Shown: one piece after another, positions 33,749 through 43,305 of the stretch | Layout: each line of letters begins with the position of its first letter | How positions within the stretch are numbered: the stretch's first letter is position 1 | NCBI RefSeq assembly: GCF_010993705.1 | Contig: NZ_WOFO01000006.1 | Location: 1-64,000 of the forward strand | Length of the DNA stretch: 64,000 nt | Direction of reading: 5' to 3' | Origin: Cyclobacterium sp. SYSU L10401 | Lineage (GTDB): Bacteria; Bacteroidota; Bacteroidia; Cytophagales; Cyclobacteriaceae | Notes under the pieces: model-generated | What the model was told of the DNA's origin: nothing | Seen by the model: the letters and a program-made list of their open reading frames with translations, nothing else | Database searches by the model: none | Made by a program: the position numbers and the translations under genes

Positions 33749-34816
33749 TTACACCCGCTCCAGCTTCACCGGATAGGTTTTTTGGGAAGCCCACTGGGGG
33801 ACGTAGATGTTTTCATCACGGTCCACGCAGACATCATGCGGATGCATAAAGCCCTGGAAGCTCAGGTCTTTTCGCTGTTCCTGCAGCTTGCCTCCGACAT
33901 ATTCGGGTGCCGTACCTCCGGGGGTGGATACTACCTTGTCATTGGCATCCAATACGGTAATGTAGCCGGAGTTGGGATAGGATTGTGAGGTACTGCGGTA
34001 TACAGCGGCATAGACATGCTGTCCTCTCAGTACAGGCCTGCAAACAAATGAGCCGGGCATGGGAATGGTTTTGATGTATTTTCCATCCAGGGTAAACCGC
34101 TTATATTGCATATGGCCCCGGTCTGTAATCAGCAAGGTGGGATTGGCTTTGTCCCGGGTATCTACCAGGATACCATGACAGCAGTTGAAGGTTTCGTCTG
34201 TTTCCCCGGAACCGCCAAATTGCCGGATCAGTTTTCCTTTGGCATCATACTGGGTAACATAATTTCTGCCATAACCATCAACGATATAAATGTCTCCATT
34301 GTCCGGATTGATGGCCGTTTCGGTAGGCACAAACTGGCGCGGATAGTCGTAGTTCCCGGTTTCTTTGGGATAATCCAGCACCATGATTTCCTTTCCTTTC
34401 AAGTCGGTTTTGATGACCTGATTGCGGGTATTGTCTGCAATGTACAAGAACTCTTCTCCACCTTCATCACTGATGGTAAGCCCATGCGCACCGGGATAGC
34501 TGTTTCCCCAGGTTTCGATCAATTTGCCTGATTTATCATAAATAATGACATTATTCTTGGTCTCATTGGTCAAAAGTATCAGCCTTCCTTTGGCATCTTC
34601 TACCATTTCGTGGCAATCGTTGACAGGATTTTTTGAAGGATCCAGGTCTCCCCAGCCTTCAATGACCTTATACCGATGAGTTCCGTGTCCTAAAATGGTT
34701 TCTTTTTTCATGCCGTAGGTTTTATTGATAATGATGTTGGGAACCACAGCTCCCGCCAGGACAGAGAGGCCGGTTTTCCTGATAAATTCCCTTCTTGGGT
34801 TTAATTTGTTTTCCAT
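33749..34816 (-). CDS. Tat-exported six-bladed beta-propeller (NHL-repeat) protein
   Basis: 355 residues. Twin-arginine signal 'PRREFIRKTGLSVLAGAVVP'. The mature part shows NHL/6-bladed propeller blades ('GLTISDEGGEEFLYIADNTRNQVIKTD', 'INPDNGDIYIVDGYGRNYVTQYDAKGK'), each with a D/N-x-Y-V/I-x-D pattern. It is the last gene of the minus-strand operon with DUF1501 (9 nt gap) and PSD1. A binding or sensing role in the periplasm is likely; the ligand is unknown. A decayed partial copy of its 3' end is at 25826-26016. Confidence 0.75.
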   Translation of the reverse strand: MENKLNPRREFIRKTGLSVLAGAVVPNIIINKTYGMKKETILGHGTHRYKVIEGWGDLDPSKNPVNDCHEMVEDAKGRLILLTNETKNNVIIYDKSGKLIETWGNSYPGAHGLTISDEGGEEFLYIADNTRNQVIKTDLKGKEIMVLDYPKETGNYDYPRQFVPTETAINPDNGDIYIVDGYGRNYVTQYDAKGKLIRQFGGSGETDETFNCCHGILVDTRDKANPTLLITDRGHMQYKRFTLDGKYIKTIPMPGSFVCRPVLRGQHVYAAVYRSTSQSYPNSGYITVLDANDKVVSTPGGTAPEYVGGKLQEQRKDLSFQGFMHPHDVCVDRDENIYVPQWASQKTYPVKLERV

Positions 34817-34825
34817 TTTTTTTTA

Positions 34826-36253
34826 TTAAGCCAGTAAATCCATTTCTGCCACTCCATCACCGTCCGGAGTGGTATAAAAAGGTCTCTTTTCGATCTCATA
34901 ATTGGTCTCGGGATCTATGCCCAGTGCATGGTAGATGGTCTGGTGAAGGGCAGCAATTTTGATGGGCTTTTCTATGCTTTTACAAGGCCGCTCGTCTGCA
35001 GTTTTACCATACACATGACCCCTTTTGATACCTCCACCAAACATCAATACAGAACAACCATCCGTAAAATGCCGGTGCATGCCGTAATTTTTCATGTCCT
35101 GAATGATATCGGGTACTTCCACCTGATCTTTCACTTTGGCTCCTGGCCTGCCTTCTGTAAGCATATCGCGGCTGAATTCACTGGCCACAATCACCATGGT
35201 CCGGTCCAATTTACCACTTTCATCCAGGTCTTTGATCAATTGCGCTATGGGAGCATCAATGAGCTTTTTCATGTCCTTGAGCCGGGTATGCCCATTTTCG
35301 TGGGTATCCCAGCCCATAAATGGCTCATATTCAGATGTTACACTGATAAAACGGGCACCCTGATCTACCAACCGTTTAGCCATCAGGCAACCCAGCCCAA
35401 ACTTTCCTGTATTGTAAGTGTCATATTTTTCTTTTGGCTCCTGACTGAGGTCAAAAGCCTTGGCTTCAGGAGAATTCAGCAGCATATAGGCTTGCTCCAT
35501 GGACCTTTTAAGGGATTCCTTCTGGTAATCTGATCCAAATTCACCCATGGCACTTTCCTGTACCAGGCGTTCGTACAACTGATTCCGGGCTTCAAATCGT
35601 TTATTGGACATGCCCACCGGGGGCCTCACACTGTCCAGGCCGGAGGTAGGGTCAGGGATCAGAAAGGGTCCGTATTCACTTCCCAAAAAGCCGGCACTGT
35701 GGAAAGCCTTCAACTCTTCTCCTTCTCCAACCGTGAATCGCTGCCCGATATTGATAAAAGGAGGGATTACAGGATTGACAGGGCCCAGCTCTTTGGCCAT
35801 CCAGGACCCCATATGTGGAACTGTCACAGATTGGGGTGGCTCATAGCAGGTATGCCAATGGTATTGGTGCCTGGTATGCAGGATATGCCCCAAATCCGCA
35901 GCTACATAGGAACGGATCAGGGTACCTTTGTCCATCACCTGACCGATATTTTCCAGGCCTTCAGAGAATGATATCCCATCCAATGCTGTCGGTACAGCAT
36001 CGAAAGTACTCAATACCTCTTTGGATTCCATTCCTTTACGGAAGGGCGTATATTTTTTTGGGTCGAAAGTCTCTGTGTGGGCCATGCCTCCAGCCATGTA
36101 TAACAGGATAACCGTATCGGCCGTGCTTTTGATCTTTTCCTTTGTAGAACAGGAAGAAAGCAGACCCGACATGGGTACTCCTGCAGCCATGGCGGCCATG
36201 GTCGCTGCACTTGTCTTTTTAAGAAATTCCCTTCTTCTCCAGTTATAATTCAT
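34826..36253 (-). CDS. DUF1501 protein (Tat-exported), module 1
   Basis: 475 residues with a Tat signal ('RRREFLKKTSAATMAAMAAG'). DUF1501 proteins have an alkaline-phosphatase/sulfatase-like fold. Visible conserved parts include 'TVILLYMAGGMAHTETFDPK' near the N-terminus, 'WDTHENGHTRL' and 'MVIVASEFSRD' (metal-site region of the family). The biochemical role is unknown. It lies 16 nt after the PSD1 gene and 9 nt before the propeller gene. Paralogue of 41798-43258. Confidence 0.8.
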   Translation of the reverse strand: MNYNWRRREFLKKTSAATMAAMAAGVPMSGLLSSCSTKEKIKSTADTVILLYMAGGMAHTETFDPKKYTPFRKGMESKEVLSTFDAVPTALDGISFSEGLENIGQVMDKGTLIRSYVAADLGHILHTRHQYHWHTCYEPPQSVTVPHMGSWMAKELGPVNPVIPPFINIGQRFTVGEGEELKAFHSAGFLGSEYGPFLIPDPTSGLDSVRPPVGMSNKRFEARNQLYERLVQESAMGEFGSDYQKESLKRSMEQAYMLLNSPEAKAFDLSQEPKEKYDTYNTGKFGLGCLMAKRLVDQGARFISVTSEYEPFMGWDTHENGHTRLKDMKKLIDAPIAQLIKDLDESGKLDRTMVIVASEFSRDMLTEGRPGAKVKDQVEVPDIIQDMKNYGMHRHFTDGCSVLMFGGGIKRGHVYGKTADERPCKSIEKPIKIAALHQTIYHALGIDPETNYEIEKRPFYTTPDGDGVAEMDLLA

Positions 36254-36269
36254 CGCTAATTGCTTTTGA

Positions 36270-38762
36270 TCAGTAAATTAATTGAAATTCAGGCAACAAC
36301 AAAACGGCCCAGAAAAAATCCTGAATAGCAGCAGGTTCCGGATCTTCTCCCAAAACCTCCATGGCTACATTGAATTCATTTTGGTGCGGCTCTCTGCCCA
36401 GTAGCTGCCGGTAGGTTTCATGAACAATAATGTCTCCATCACCGTACTTTTCCTTCCATCTCAGGGCCCCTTCCTGCAGTGCCTCGTTCAGGGTTTCTCC
36501 ATTGGTGAGCTCCAGGGCCTGAAGCAAACTGGCCTGGCTGTCCCTGTTGGTAGAAACCACTTCCCGGTTGGGTCTGCCCAGTGCTTTCAGGAAATCATTG
36601 TTGGCCACCAGGGATGCCCTGGCAAAAGTCATGGTGGACTGCTCGGAAACGGCCAGTTCATTGGGATTGTATTGGAGTTCCTCCATCTCAAATAGCGGAT
36701 GAATATTTTGGCTCACCCCATCTGCAAATTGCTCTGCCGTCAGCCTTTTGGTCACCACTCCCTCAAACACAAAATCATCATCTGTCAGGATCTGAGGATC
36801 TTCTATCGCCACCGCAGGCTGCTGATAGGCCTGGGAGGTGGCTATTTTATAAATCAGGTTTTTCAGGTCATAGCCATTGTCTTCAAAATCAGTGGCCATC
36901 CAGTCCAGCAAGTCCTGACTCCAGGGAACATTATCCATTTCATCAGCCGGTTCTACCAGCCCTCTTCCCATCAGCTGTTTCCAAACCCTGTTCACTATGG
37001 TTCTGTACATCCTGCCATTTGCCGGCTGAACAAGGTATTCTGCCAGTTGCTCCAGCTTTTTGTCCCTGTTGGCTGTGCTGTCAATTTCTCCCAATTCCTC
37101 CCATAGAATTTTCGTGCTTGCCTTCTTTCCTATGGGGGTTTCACACCTGCTTACTTCAAGGGTGGTATCTGCAAAGATATTCGCAAAGGCATAGGCCTCT
37201 TCCAGCTTCCAATCGCTGATAAAACTGTCATGGCAGGAAGCACATTTCAGATTCAGGCCCAGGATCACCTGCCCTACGTTTTGGGCGGCCTGCATTTCTG
37301 TGACCTGACTGGCATTGACATCCCCTCTCCAGCGAATCCCCTCTATAAATCCTTTGGATTTTTCATCCGGATTGAGCAATTGTTTGACAAACTGATCATA
37401 GGGTTTATTTTCTCTGAGTGAGGTATATAACCAGTCCGTAATGGCAAACCTTCCCTTGGTAATGTAACCGGTACCTGTATAGTCATTCCTAAGCGCATCG
37501 TTCCAAAATGTCATCCAATGGGTAGCATAATCATCGTTTCGATTTAACAATGCTTCCACCCAGGCAGCCCGCTTATCAGGACGGGTATCTTCCTCAAAAG
37601 CCTTGTAGGTTTCCGGATCTGGCTGAAGCCCGATGATGTCCAGGTAGATCCTTCTCAAATAGGTCCTATCGTCTACCGGGTCCTTCCAGCTCATGTCTTG
37701 TTCCTGAAAATATTCATCCACCCAAATATCTATGGGTTGATCCAATCCTTTCCTCGCAGCGGGAACATTGGGTCTTCTGGGTTCAAGAGCCGCCACTCGG
37801 TATTCACTCACCTCACTGGCGGCATCTGGCCAGGGTGCACCCCTATCGATCCAAAAAGAGATCAAAGCAATTTCATCCCCGGACAATACCTTGCCTTTGG
37901 AGGGCATGGCTTCTTCATGATCTTTGGGTAGATTGATCCTTCTAACCAATTCGCTTTTCCCCGAACTTCCCGGAACGATCACCGGGCCGGATTCTCCTCC
38001 TTCAAAAACATATTCCCTTTCATCCAGCCTCAATTCACCTTTGATCTTGGCATCACTGTGGCATTTGTAACAATTATGAGCCAACACAGCCCTTACTTTA
38101 CCTACCAGCTCCACCTGCTTTTGCTCACTGAGTTCTCCCTCCTCTCCGAATGCCACCAAATCTATGTTCAGATTTTCTGGAGAATAGCTGTCTTCGTTCC
38201 AGGGAAAGGTACTGGTAAGGTAATCTTCGCCATGCGTCAGGGAAGCTCCAAAATGACCGGCCACCGATACTCCTATGGCTGAGACAAATAGTACAGATCG
38301 AAAAGCCTTTACTGACTTTGGGTTACGACCCCCCTCTGTCTTTCTTAAAAAATATATCAGCAGCAGGCCAATGATAGCAGTAGCTATACCTGTCCATTGG
38401 TGCACATCCAGGGTGCTGCCTCCATAATCTTCCACCGTTGCCAGTATCCATCCGAGACTCGCAGCCAGAACTGCCCCGGCCACCCCAGCCCAAACCAGCA
38501 AGTCAATGCCCGGTCTCAGCTTATGGTTGAAATTTTTTAAGGTAAACAATTCCAACAGGGCTGCAAACAGCAATAAACTCACGGGAAAGTGAACAGCCAG
38601 GGGATGCAGGCGTCCCAAAAACTTCCATAGCCAGAAGGGTTCAGTACCCTCCGCTTGTTCCTGAAGTCCTGCAGCCAATAATCCATCTCCCAGACCGACA
38701 CAGAGCAAAAGAACTGCGGTCACCCAAAAAATGGCCGTGCTTTTATATTTCATTTTGTTCAT
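36270..38762 (-). CDS. PSD1 (planctomycete-type cytochrome c, DUF1549/DUF1553) protein with DUF2231-like membrane domain
   Basis: 830 residues. The N-terminal part (1-180) is a multi-pass membrane domain resembling DUF2231 ('FLGRLHPLAVHFPVSLLLFAALLELFTL'). A c-type haem motif CYKCH follows (231-235), within 'VLAHNCYKCHSDAKIKGELRLD', which is typical of PSCyt1. DUF1549 and DUF1553 regions follow, with a second CxxCH ('LKCASCHDSF'). Function of the family is unknown; two haem sites suggest electron transfer or oxidation of a periplasmic substrate. First gene of the minus-strand operon with DUF1501 and the propeller. Confidence 0.82.
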   Translation of the reverse strand: MNKMKYKSTAIFWVTAVLLLCVGLGDGLLAAGLQEQAEGTEPFWLWKFLGRLHPLAVHFPVSLLLFAALLELFTLKNFNHKLRPGIDLLVWAGVAGAVLAASLGWILATVEDYGGSTLDVHQWTGIATAIIGLLLIYFLRKTEGGRNPKSVKAFRSVLFVSAIGVSVAGHFGASLTHGEDYLTSTFPWNEDSYSPENLNIDLVAFGEEGELSEQKQVELVGKVRAVLAHNCYKCHSDAKIKGELRLDEREYVFEGGESGPVIVPGSSGKSELVRRINLPKDHEEAMPSKGKVLSGDEIALISFWIDRGAPWPDAASEVSEYRVAALEPRRPNVPAARKGLDQPIDIWVDEYFQEQDMSWKDPVDDRTYLRRIYLDIIGLQPDPETYKAFEEDTRPDKRAAWVEALLNRNDDYATHWMTFWNDALRNDYTGTGYITKGRFAITDWLYTSLRENKPYDQFVKQLLNPDEKSKGFIEGIRWRGDVNASQVTEMQAAQNVGQVILGLNLKCASCHDSFISDWKLEEAYAFANIFADTTLEVSRCETPIGKKASTKILWEELGEIDSTANRDKKLEQLAEYLVQPANGRMYRTIVNRVWKQLMGRGLVEPADEMDNVPWSQDLLDWMATDFEDNGYDLKNLIYKIATSQAYQQPAVAIEDPQILTDDDFVFEGVVTKRLTAEQFADGVSQNIHPLFEMEELQYNPNELAVSEQSTMTFARASLVANNDFLKALGRPNREVVSTNRDSQASLLQALELTNGETLNEALQEGALRWKEKYGDGDIIVHETYRQLLGREPHQNEFNVAMEVLGEDPEPAAIQDFFWAVLLLPEFQLIY

Positions 38763-38996
38763 ATCTTTTTACAATATCAATTGTTTTCAATCCGCCTACA
38801 GGCAACATCCCAAATCATGGGGAACGGAAAAGACGCTTCACCACTTCCGAAATCGGGATCCATGCCTCACAATAATAAATAAATTCATTAAAATTACTAG
38901 CCTGTACTATCCTGCCTATAACTCAAAATATAAATAAAGTAACATAGAATAGCAAACTGTTTTACACCTGGACTACAGTACAGTACAGGATTGGGC

Positions 38997-39028
38997 TTTG
39001 AAAATGATGGTATAAATTACTACTTTTA
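38997..39028 (+). promoter_or_regulatory. Candidate promoter of the plus-strand PSD1 operon
   Basis: TTTG at 38997-39000 and TACTTTTA at 39021-39028 are spaced by 20 nt, close to the Bacteroidota TTTG-N19-TAnnTTTG promoter. The implied start of transcription is about 20 nt before the ATG at 39052. The 289-nt divergent spacer (38763-39051) holds nothing else recognised. Confidence 0.45.
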
Positions 39029-39051
39029 AAATCTGTGCAGAAACAAATTAG

Positions 39052-41796
39052 ATGAAGAGCCGTAATCTGTTATTTGTATTACCCATTTTAGCGTTGGCTA
39101 TTTATTGGTCATGGCCCAAGGATGACCTGGTAAGTTACAACCGTGACATACGCCCCATAGTCAATAATAAATGTATATCCTGCCATGGCGGGGTAAAGCA
39201 ATCCGGAGGTTTTTCGCTGCTGTTTGAATCTGAAGCAAAAATGGCTACCGAATCCGGCAAACCTGCCATTGTTCCGGGAGATGCAGGAGCCTCTGAAATG
39301 GTAAAGCGGCTCAGCCACCATGATCCGGAGATGCGCATGCCACTGGGCAAGGAGCCCTTATCCGATCAGGAGATTGAGCTGATAAAAAAATGGATCAACC
39401 AGGGCGCCATCTGGGAGAAACATTGGGCCTATATCCCTCCAGATGGCGACATTGTCCCTCCCAGCCTTCCTGAAGAAGTTGACGCCAATAACAAGATTGA
39501 CCATTTTATTTTCAGTAAACTGAAAGAAATGGAGCTCCGGCCCAATCCGGAAGCTTCCAGAGAAATCCTCCTGAGGAGATTGGCACTGGATATCACGGGC
39601 ATTCCTCCGAGCCTGGAGGATTATGCTTCATTTAAGGAGGACGACTCTCCCGATGCATATGAAAAGGTGGTGGACCAATTACTCGACTCCCCCCATTTCG
39701 GTGAAAAATGGGCAGCCTTTTGGATGGACCTGGCCCGGTATGCTGACTCCAAAGGATATGAAAAAGACCTGCACCGGGAAATCTGGAAATACCGGGATTG
39801 GCTGATTGAGGCTTTCAACGATGACATGCCGTATGATGCCTTTTCCATTGCCCAAATCGCCGGGGACTTGTTGCCCAATGCCGGTGAAAAAGACCTGCTG
39901 GCTACTGCATTTCACAGAAACACCATGGCCAATGATGAAGGAGGAACCAACGATGAGGAATTCAGGGTTGCCGCTGTTATGGAAAGGGTAGGCACCACCT
40001 TTGAAGTATGGCAGGGCACCACCATGGCCTGTGTACAATGTCACAGCCATCCATACGACCCCATCCGACACGAGGATTTTTATAAATCCATGGCTTTTTT
40101 CAACAATACCCGCGACAAGGATCTGTACAACGAACAACCCAAGGTATTTACTTATGAACCCGCCGAAAAGGAAAAAGTCAAAAAACTCCTGAGCTGGGTA
40201 AATGATCGGCTGCAGCCTGAAAATAAGTTAAATGCTGTCTCTGATGAATTTCTACACCAACAGAAAGAAGAGCTGCTTTATCGGCTGGGTCACCGCAGGG
40301 TAGAAGCAGAAGAGTTTCAGGACAAGAGCCGCTTCATTGAACTGGTGGCTCATGATCAGGCCTCTATTTGGCAGGTGCAGGACAGTTCCTGGATCATGTT
40401 TGAGCAGGTAGACCTGGCAGAGGTGGAAGCCATTTCCCTGAAGTATGCTTCTCTTACTGGAGCCAGGGTAGAAATCAGACTGGACTCCATGCTGGGTGAA
40501 AAAATAGGCGCAGGCGTTTTTGAAGTAACTGGTAAAGGCTTTCCCGGCAACCGTCCGGAGCAATGGAAAACTTTACATATACCCATCAAACCGGTAAACG
40601 GGAAGCGTGATGTTTTTTACTATTTTAAAAAAGACAGGATTTTTGCTCAGGATCTGGTAAGGGTAGACTGGCTCTATTACCATGAAAAGTCAGCCGCAAA
40701 AGACCGGTATCCAGTAGCCGTGCAGCAAAAACTGGATGAATTATTGACTGTAAATCCAATCCAAACACCAATTTTACGCGATCTGCCGGCAAATAAATCC
40801 AGGCAAACCCGCATTTTTGAGCGTGGAGACTGGAGATCCACTGGTAAGGAGGTCGAGGCAGGTATACCAGAAATCATGGGCAGTATCAGCGAACCAGACC
40901 CGGACAGGATGGATTTGGCCAGATGGCTGGTCAGTGAGGAAAACCCCCTGACAGCCCGGGTAATGGTAAACCGGATCTGGGAACAGTTATTTGGCTTTGG
41001 CATTGTAGAAAGTATGGAAGACTTTGGCAGCCAGGGAATACCACCTACCCATCCCGAACTTCTGGATTACCTGGCAGTGACCTTCAGAGAGGACCTGAAC
41101 TGGTCCATGAAGTCCCTCATCAAAATGATCGTGATGTCGTCAAGTTACCGTCAAAGTTCCCTCTCCAGCGATGAAAAACTAAACAAAGACCCCTATAACA
41201 AATACCTTTCCCGGGGATCCCGTACACGGCTACCTGCGGAAACCATCAGGGATCAGGCATTGGCGCTTAGCGGTCTGTTAAACAAGAAGCTTTATGGCCC
41301 CAGTGTCATGCCCTACCAGCCGGAAAATATCATCAGCTTTGGGGGCCGGTTTTGGTTTGAAAGCGAAGGACCGGACAAGTACCGGAGAGCAGTTTATACC
41401 TACTGGAAAAGAACCCACCCCTATCCCTCCATGGTGACCTTCGACAGCCCTTCCAGGGAAGTTTGTACTTCCAGAAGGGTGAGAACAAACACTCCCCTGC
41501 AATCTTTGGTTTTGCTGAATGACCCGGTATATGTAGAAGCAGCCAGTGCCTGGGCACAGAGGATATTGGAGGAATCAGGAAAGGATATCAAGGGAGGGAT
41601 TCAGAAAAACCTGCAACTGGTCACTGCCAAACCTCCTGAACAGGAAAAAGTGGATGTTTTACACCAGCTTTACGAGGAATCTCTGGCCTATTACAAAAAG
41701 GAGGGGAAAGATTTGGATTCCAATCCTCAACTCGCTGCCATGCGCTTGGTGAGTAATGCCATGTTGAATTTAGATGAATTTATAACCAGGAGATAA
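39052..41796 (+). CDS. PSD1 (planctomycete-type cytochrome c, DUF1549/DUF1553) protein
   Basis: 914 residues with one N-terminal anchor or signal and no DUF2231 part, unlike its divergent neighbour. CxxCH motifs: CISCH (41-45) and 'MACVQCHSHPYDPI' further on. The order is PSCyt1, DUF1549, a middle insertion ('YASLTGARVEIRLDSMLGEKIG', possibly a carbohydrate-binding-like beta domain), then DUF1553 ('PLTARVMVNRIWEQLFGFGIVE'). The next gene, DUF1501, starts 1 nt after its stop. Function unknown. Confidence 0.83.
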   Translation: MKSRNLLFVLPILALAIYWSWPKDDLVSYNRDIRPIVNNKCISCHGGVKQSGGFSLLFESEAKMATESGKPAIVPGDAGASEMVKRLSHHDPEMRMPLGKEPLSDQEIELIKKWINQGAIWEKHWAYIPPDGDIVPPSLPEEVDANNKIDHFIFSKLKEMELRPNPEASREILLRRLALDITGIPPSLEDYASFKEDDSPDAYEKVVDQLLDSPHFGEKWAAFWMDLARYADSKGYEKDLHREIWKYRDWLIEAFNDDMPYDAFSIAQIAGDLLPNAGEKDLLATAFHRNTMANDEGGTNDEEFRVAAVMERVGTTFEVWQGTTMACVQCHSHPYDPIRHEDFYKSMAFFNNTRDKDLYNEQPKVFTYEPAEKEKVKKLLSWVNDRLQPENKLNAVSDEFLHQQKEELLYRLGHRRVEAEEFQDKSRFIELVAHDQASIWQVQDSSWIMFEQVDLAEVEAISLKYASLTGARVEIRLDSMLGEKIGAGVFEVTGKGFPGNRPEQWKTLHIPIKPVNGKRDVFYYFKKDRIFAQDLVRVDWLYYHEKSAAKDRYPVAVQQKLDELLTVNPIQTPILRDLPANKSRQTRIFERGDWRSTGKEVEAGIPEIMGSISEPDPDRMDLARWLVSEENPLTARVMVNRIWEQLFGFGIVESMEDFGSQGIPPTHPELLDYLAVTFREDLNWSMKSLIKMIVMSSSYRQSSLSSDEKLNKDPYNKYLSRGSRTRLPAETIRDQALALSGLLNKKLYGPSVMPYQPENIISFGGRFWFESEGPDKYRRAVYTYWKRTHPYPSMVTFDSPSREVCTSRRVRTNTPLQSLVLLNDPVYVEAASAWAQRILEESGKDIKGGIQKNLQLVTAKPPEQEKVDVLHQLYEESLAYYKKEGKDLDSNPQLAAMRLVSNAMLNLDEFITRR

Positions 41797-41797
41797 G

Positions 41798-43258
41798 ATG
41801 AACATTTGGGAAGAAGCTTTTATCCGCAAGGCACAATACAACAGCAGGAGGCATTTTTTAAAAAAATGTACCTCTGGTTTGGGGGCTTTGGCTCTGAGCT
41901 CGCTGATGGGATGTGGAGAACAGCCTACTGGGGCTAAGGTGTCACCAGGACTGGCAGGAAAAGGGCCGCATTTTGCGCCAAAAGCCAAAAGTGTGATCTT
42001 CCTCCACATGGCCGGTGGGCCCTCCCACCTGGAACTTTTTGACTTTAAGCCTACCCTACAAGAGCTGCATGGCAAAGCTACGCCCAAATCCCTTATGGAA
42101 GGGAAGGAATTTGCCTTTTTAAAAGGAACTCCAAAACTACTGGGACCCCAGGCTCGTTTTGCCAGACATGGACAGTCAGGGGCTTATGTCTCCGATTACA
42201 TGCCGGAATTTGCGCAGATGGTGGATGAGGTAAGTTTGCTGAAGGCCATGCATACCAATGAATTTAACCATGCCCCTGCCCAGCTATTCATGCATACCGG
42301 CAGCCCCAGGTTAGGCAAACCGAGCATTGGTGCCTGGTCAGTTTATGGCCTGGGATCTGAAAACAAAGACCTGCCGGGCTATGTGGTGTTGACTTCAGGG
42401 GGAGGGGCCATCAGTGCCGGTAAAAGTGCCTGGGGAAGTGGGTTTTTACCGACCGTTTACCAGGGCGTGCAATGCCGCTCAGAAGGAGACCCGGTACTCT
42501 TTTTGTCCAACCCGAAATCAATAGATGCCCCCCTGCGGAAAAAATCGATTGAAGCCATCAACCGGATCAATCAAATGGAATATGAGCAATCCATGGATCC
42601 AGAAATACTCACCCGGATATCCCAATATGAATTGGCCTTTCGCATGCAGAGCTCCGTTCCGGAAACCATGAATATCAATGACGAGCCGGAATATATCCAT
42701 CAGATGTATGGCACCTCACCGGGCAAAGCTTCCTTTGCCAACAATTGTCTGTTGGCCAGAAGATTGGTAGAAAAAGGGGTACGGTTCATCCAGCTGTTTG
42801 ACAACCGCTGGGACACCCATGGGGTGGGGGCCGGAAACGGTGTAGGAGAGGGGATGCGCCGATCCTGCAAGGCCATAGACCAGCCCATCGCTGCCTTACT
42901 CAAAGACCTGAAGCAAAGAGGCCTTCTGGAAGAAACACTGGTAGTCTGGGGAGGTGAATTTGGCCGTACACCCATGATGGAAGCGAGAACCGGCGAAGGC
43001 TTTGACGGAAGAGACCATCACCTGGAAGCTTTTACCATGTGGATGGCCGGCGCTGGTGTCCAGAAAGGAAAGGTGCATGGGGTGACGGATGAAATCGGCT
43101 ATTATGGAATAGAGGGGCGCACCCACGTACACGACTTGCAGGCCACCATTCTGGAAAGGCTTGGATTCGACCATGAACAACTGACTTATGAATTTCAAGG
43201 CAGAAATTTCAGATTAACCGATGTGCATGGAAAAGTAATCAGGGAAATCCTATCCTGA
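41798..43258 (+). CDS. DUF1501 protein (Tat-exported), module 2
   Basis: 486 residues with a Tat-type signal ('SRRHFLKKCTSGLGALALSSL') that also contains a lipobox-like 'SSLMGC'. Conserved motifs are 'SVIFLHMAGGPSHLELFDFKP', 'NRWDTHGVGAGNG' and 'LVVWGGEFGRTPM', the DUF1501 signature. It forms a pair with PSD1 (1-nt spacing). Role unknown; the same pairing occurs in Planctomycetes and marine Bacteroidota. Confidence 0.85.
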   Translation: MNIWEEAFIRKAQYNSRRHFLKKCTSGLGALALSSLMGCGEQPTGAKVSPGLAGKGPHFAPKAKSVIFLHMAGGPSHLELFDFKPTLQELHGKATPKSLMEGKEFAFLKGTPKLLGPQARFARHGQSGAYVSDYMPEFAQMVDEVSLLKAMHTNEFNHAPAQLFMHTGSPRLGKPSIGAWSVYGLGSENKDLPGYVVLTSGGGAISAGKSAWGSGFLPTVYQGVQCRSEGDPVLFLSNPKSIDAPLRKKSIEAINRINQMEYEQSMDPEILTRISQYELAFRMQSSVPETMNINDEPEYIHQMYGTSPGKASFANNCLLARRLVEKGVRFIQLFDNRWDTHGVGAGNGVGEGMRRSCKAIDQPIAALLKDLKQRGLLEETLVVWGGEFGRTPMMEARTGEGFDGRDHHLEAFTMWMAGAGVQKGKVHGVTDEIGYYGIEGRTHVHDLQATILERLGFDHEQLTYEFQGRNFRLTDVHGKVIREILS

Positions 43259-43305
43259 ACCTACACCTTAATTATCAGCCGGGAGCTGACTTCCAAAAAT
43301 CAACT

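Noticed and set aside
36581-37219. Long plus-strand ORFs antisense to the PSD1 gene
   Set aside because: Shadow ORFs of a strong minus-strand coding region; biased composition and no family resemblance.
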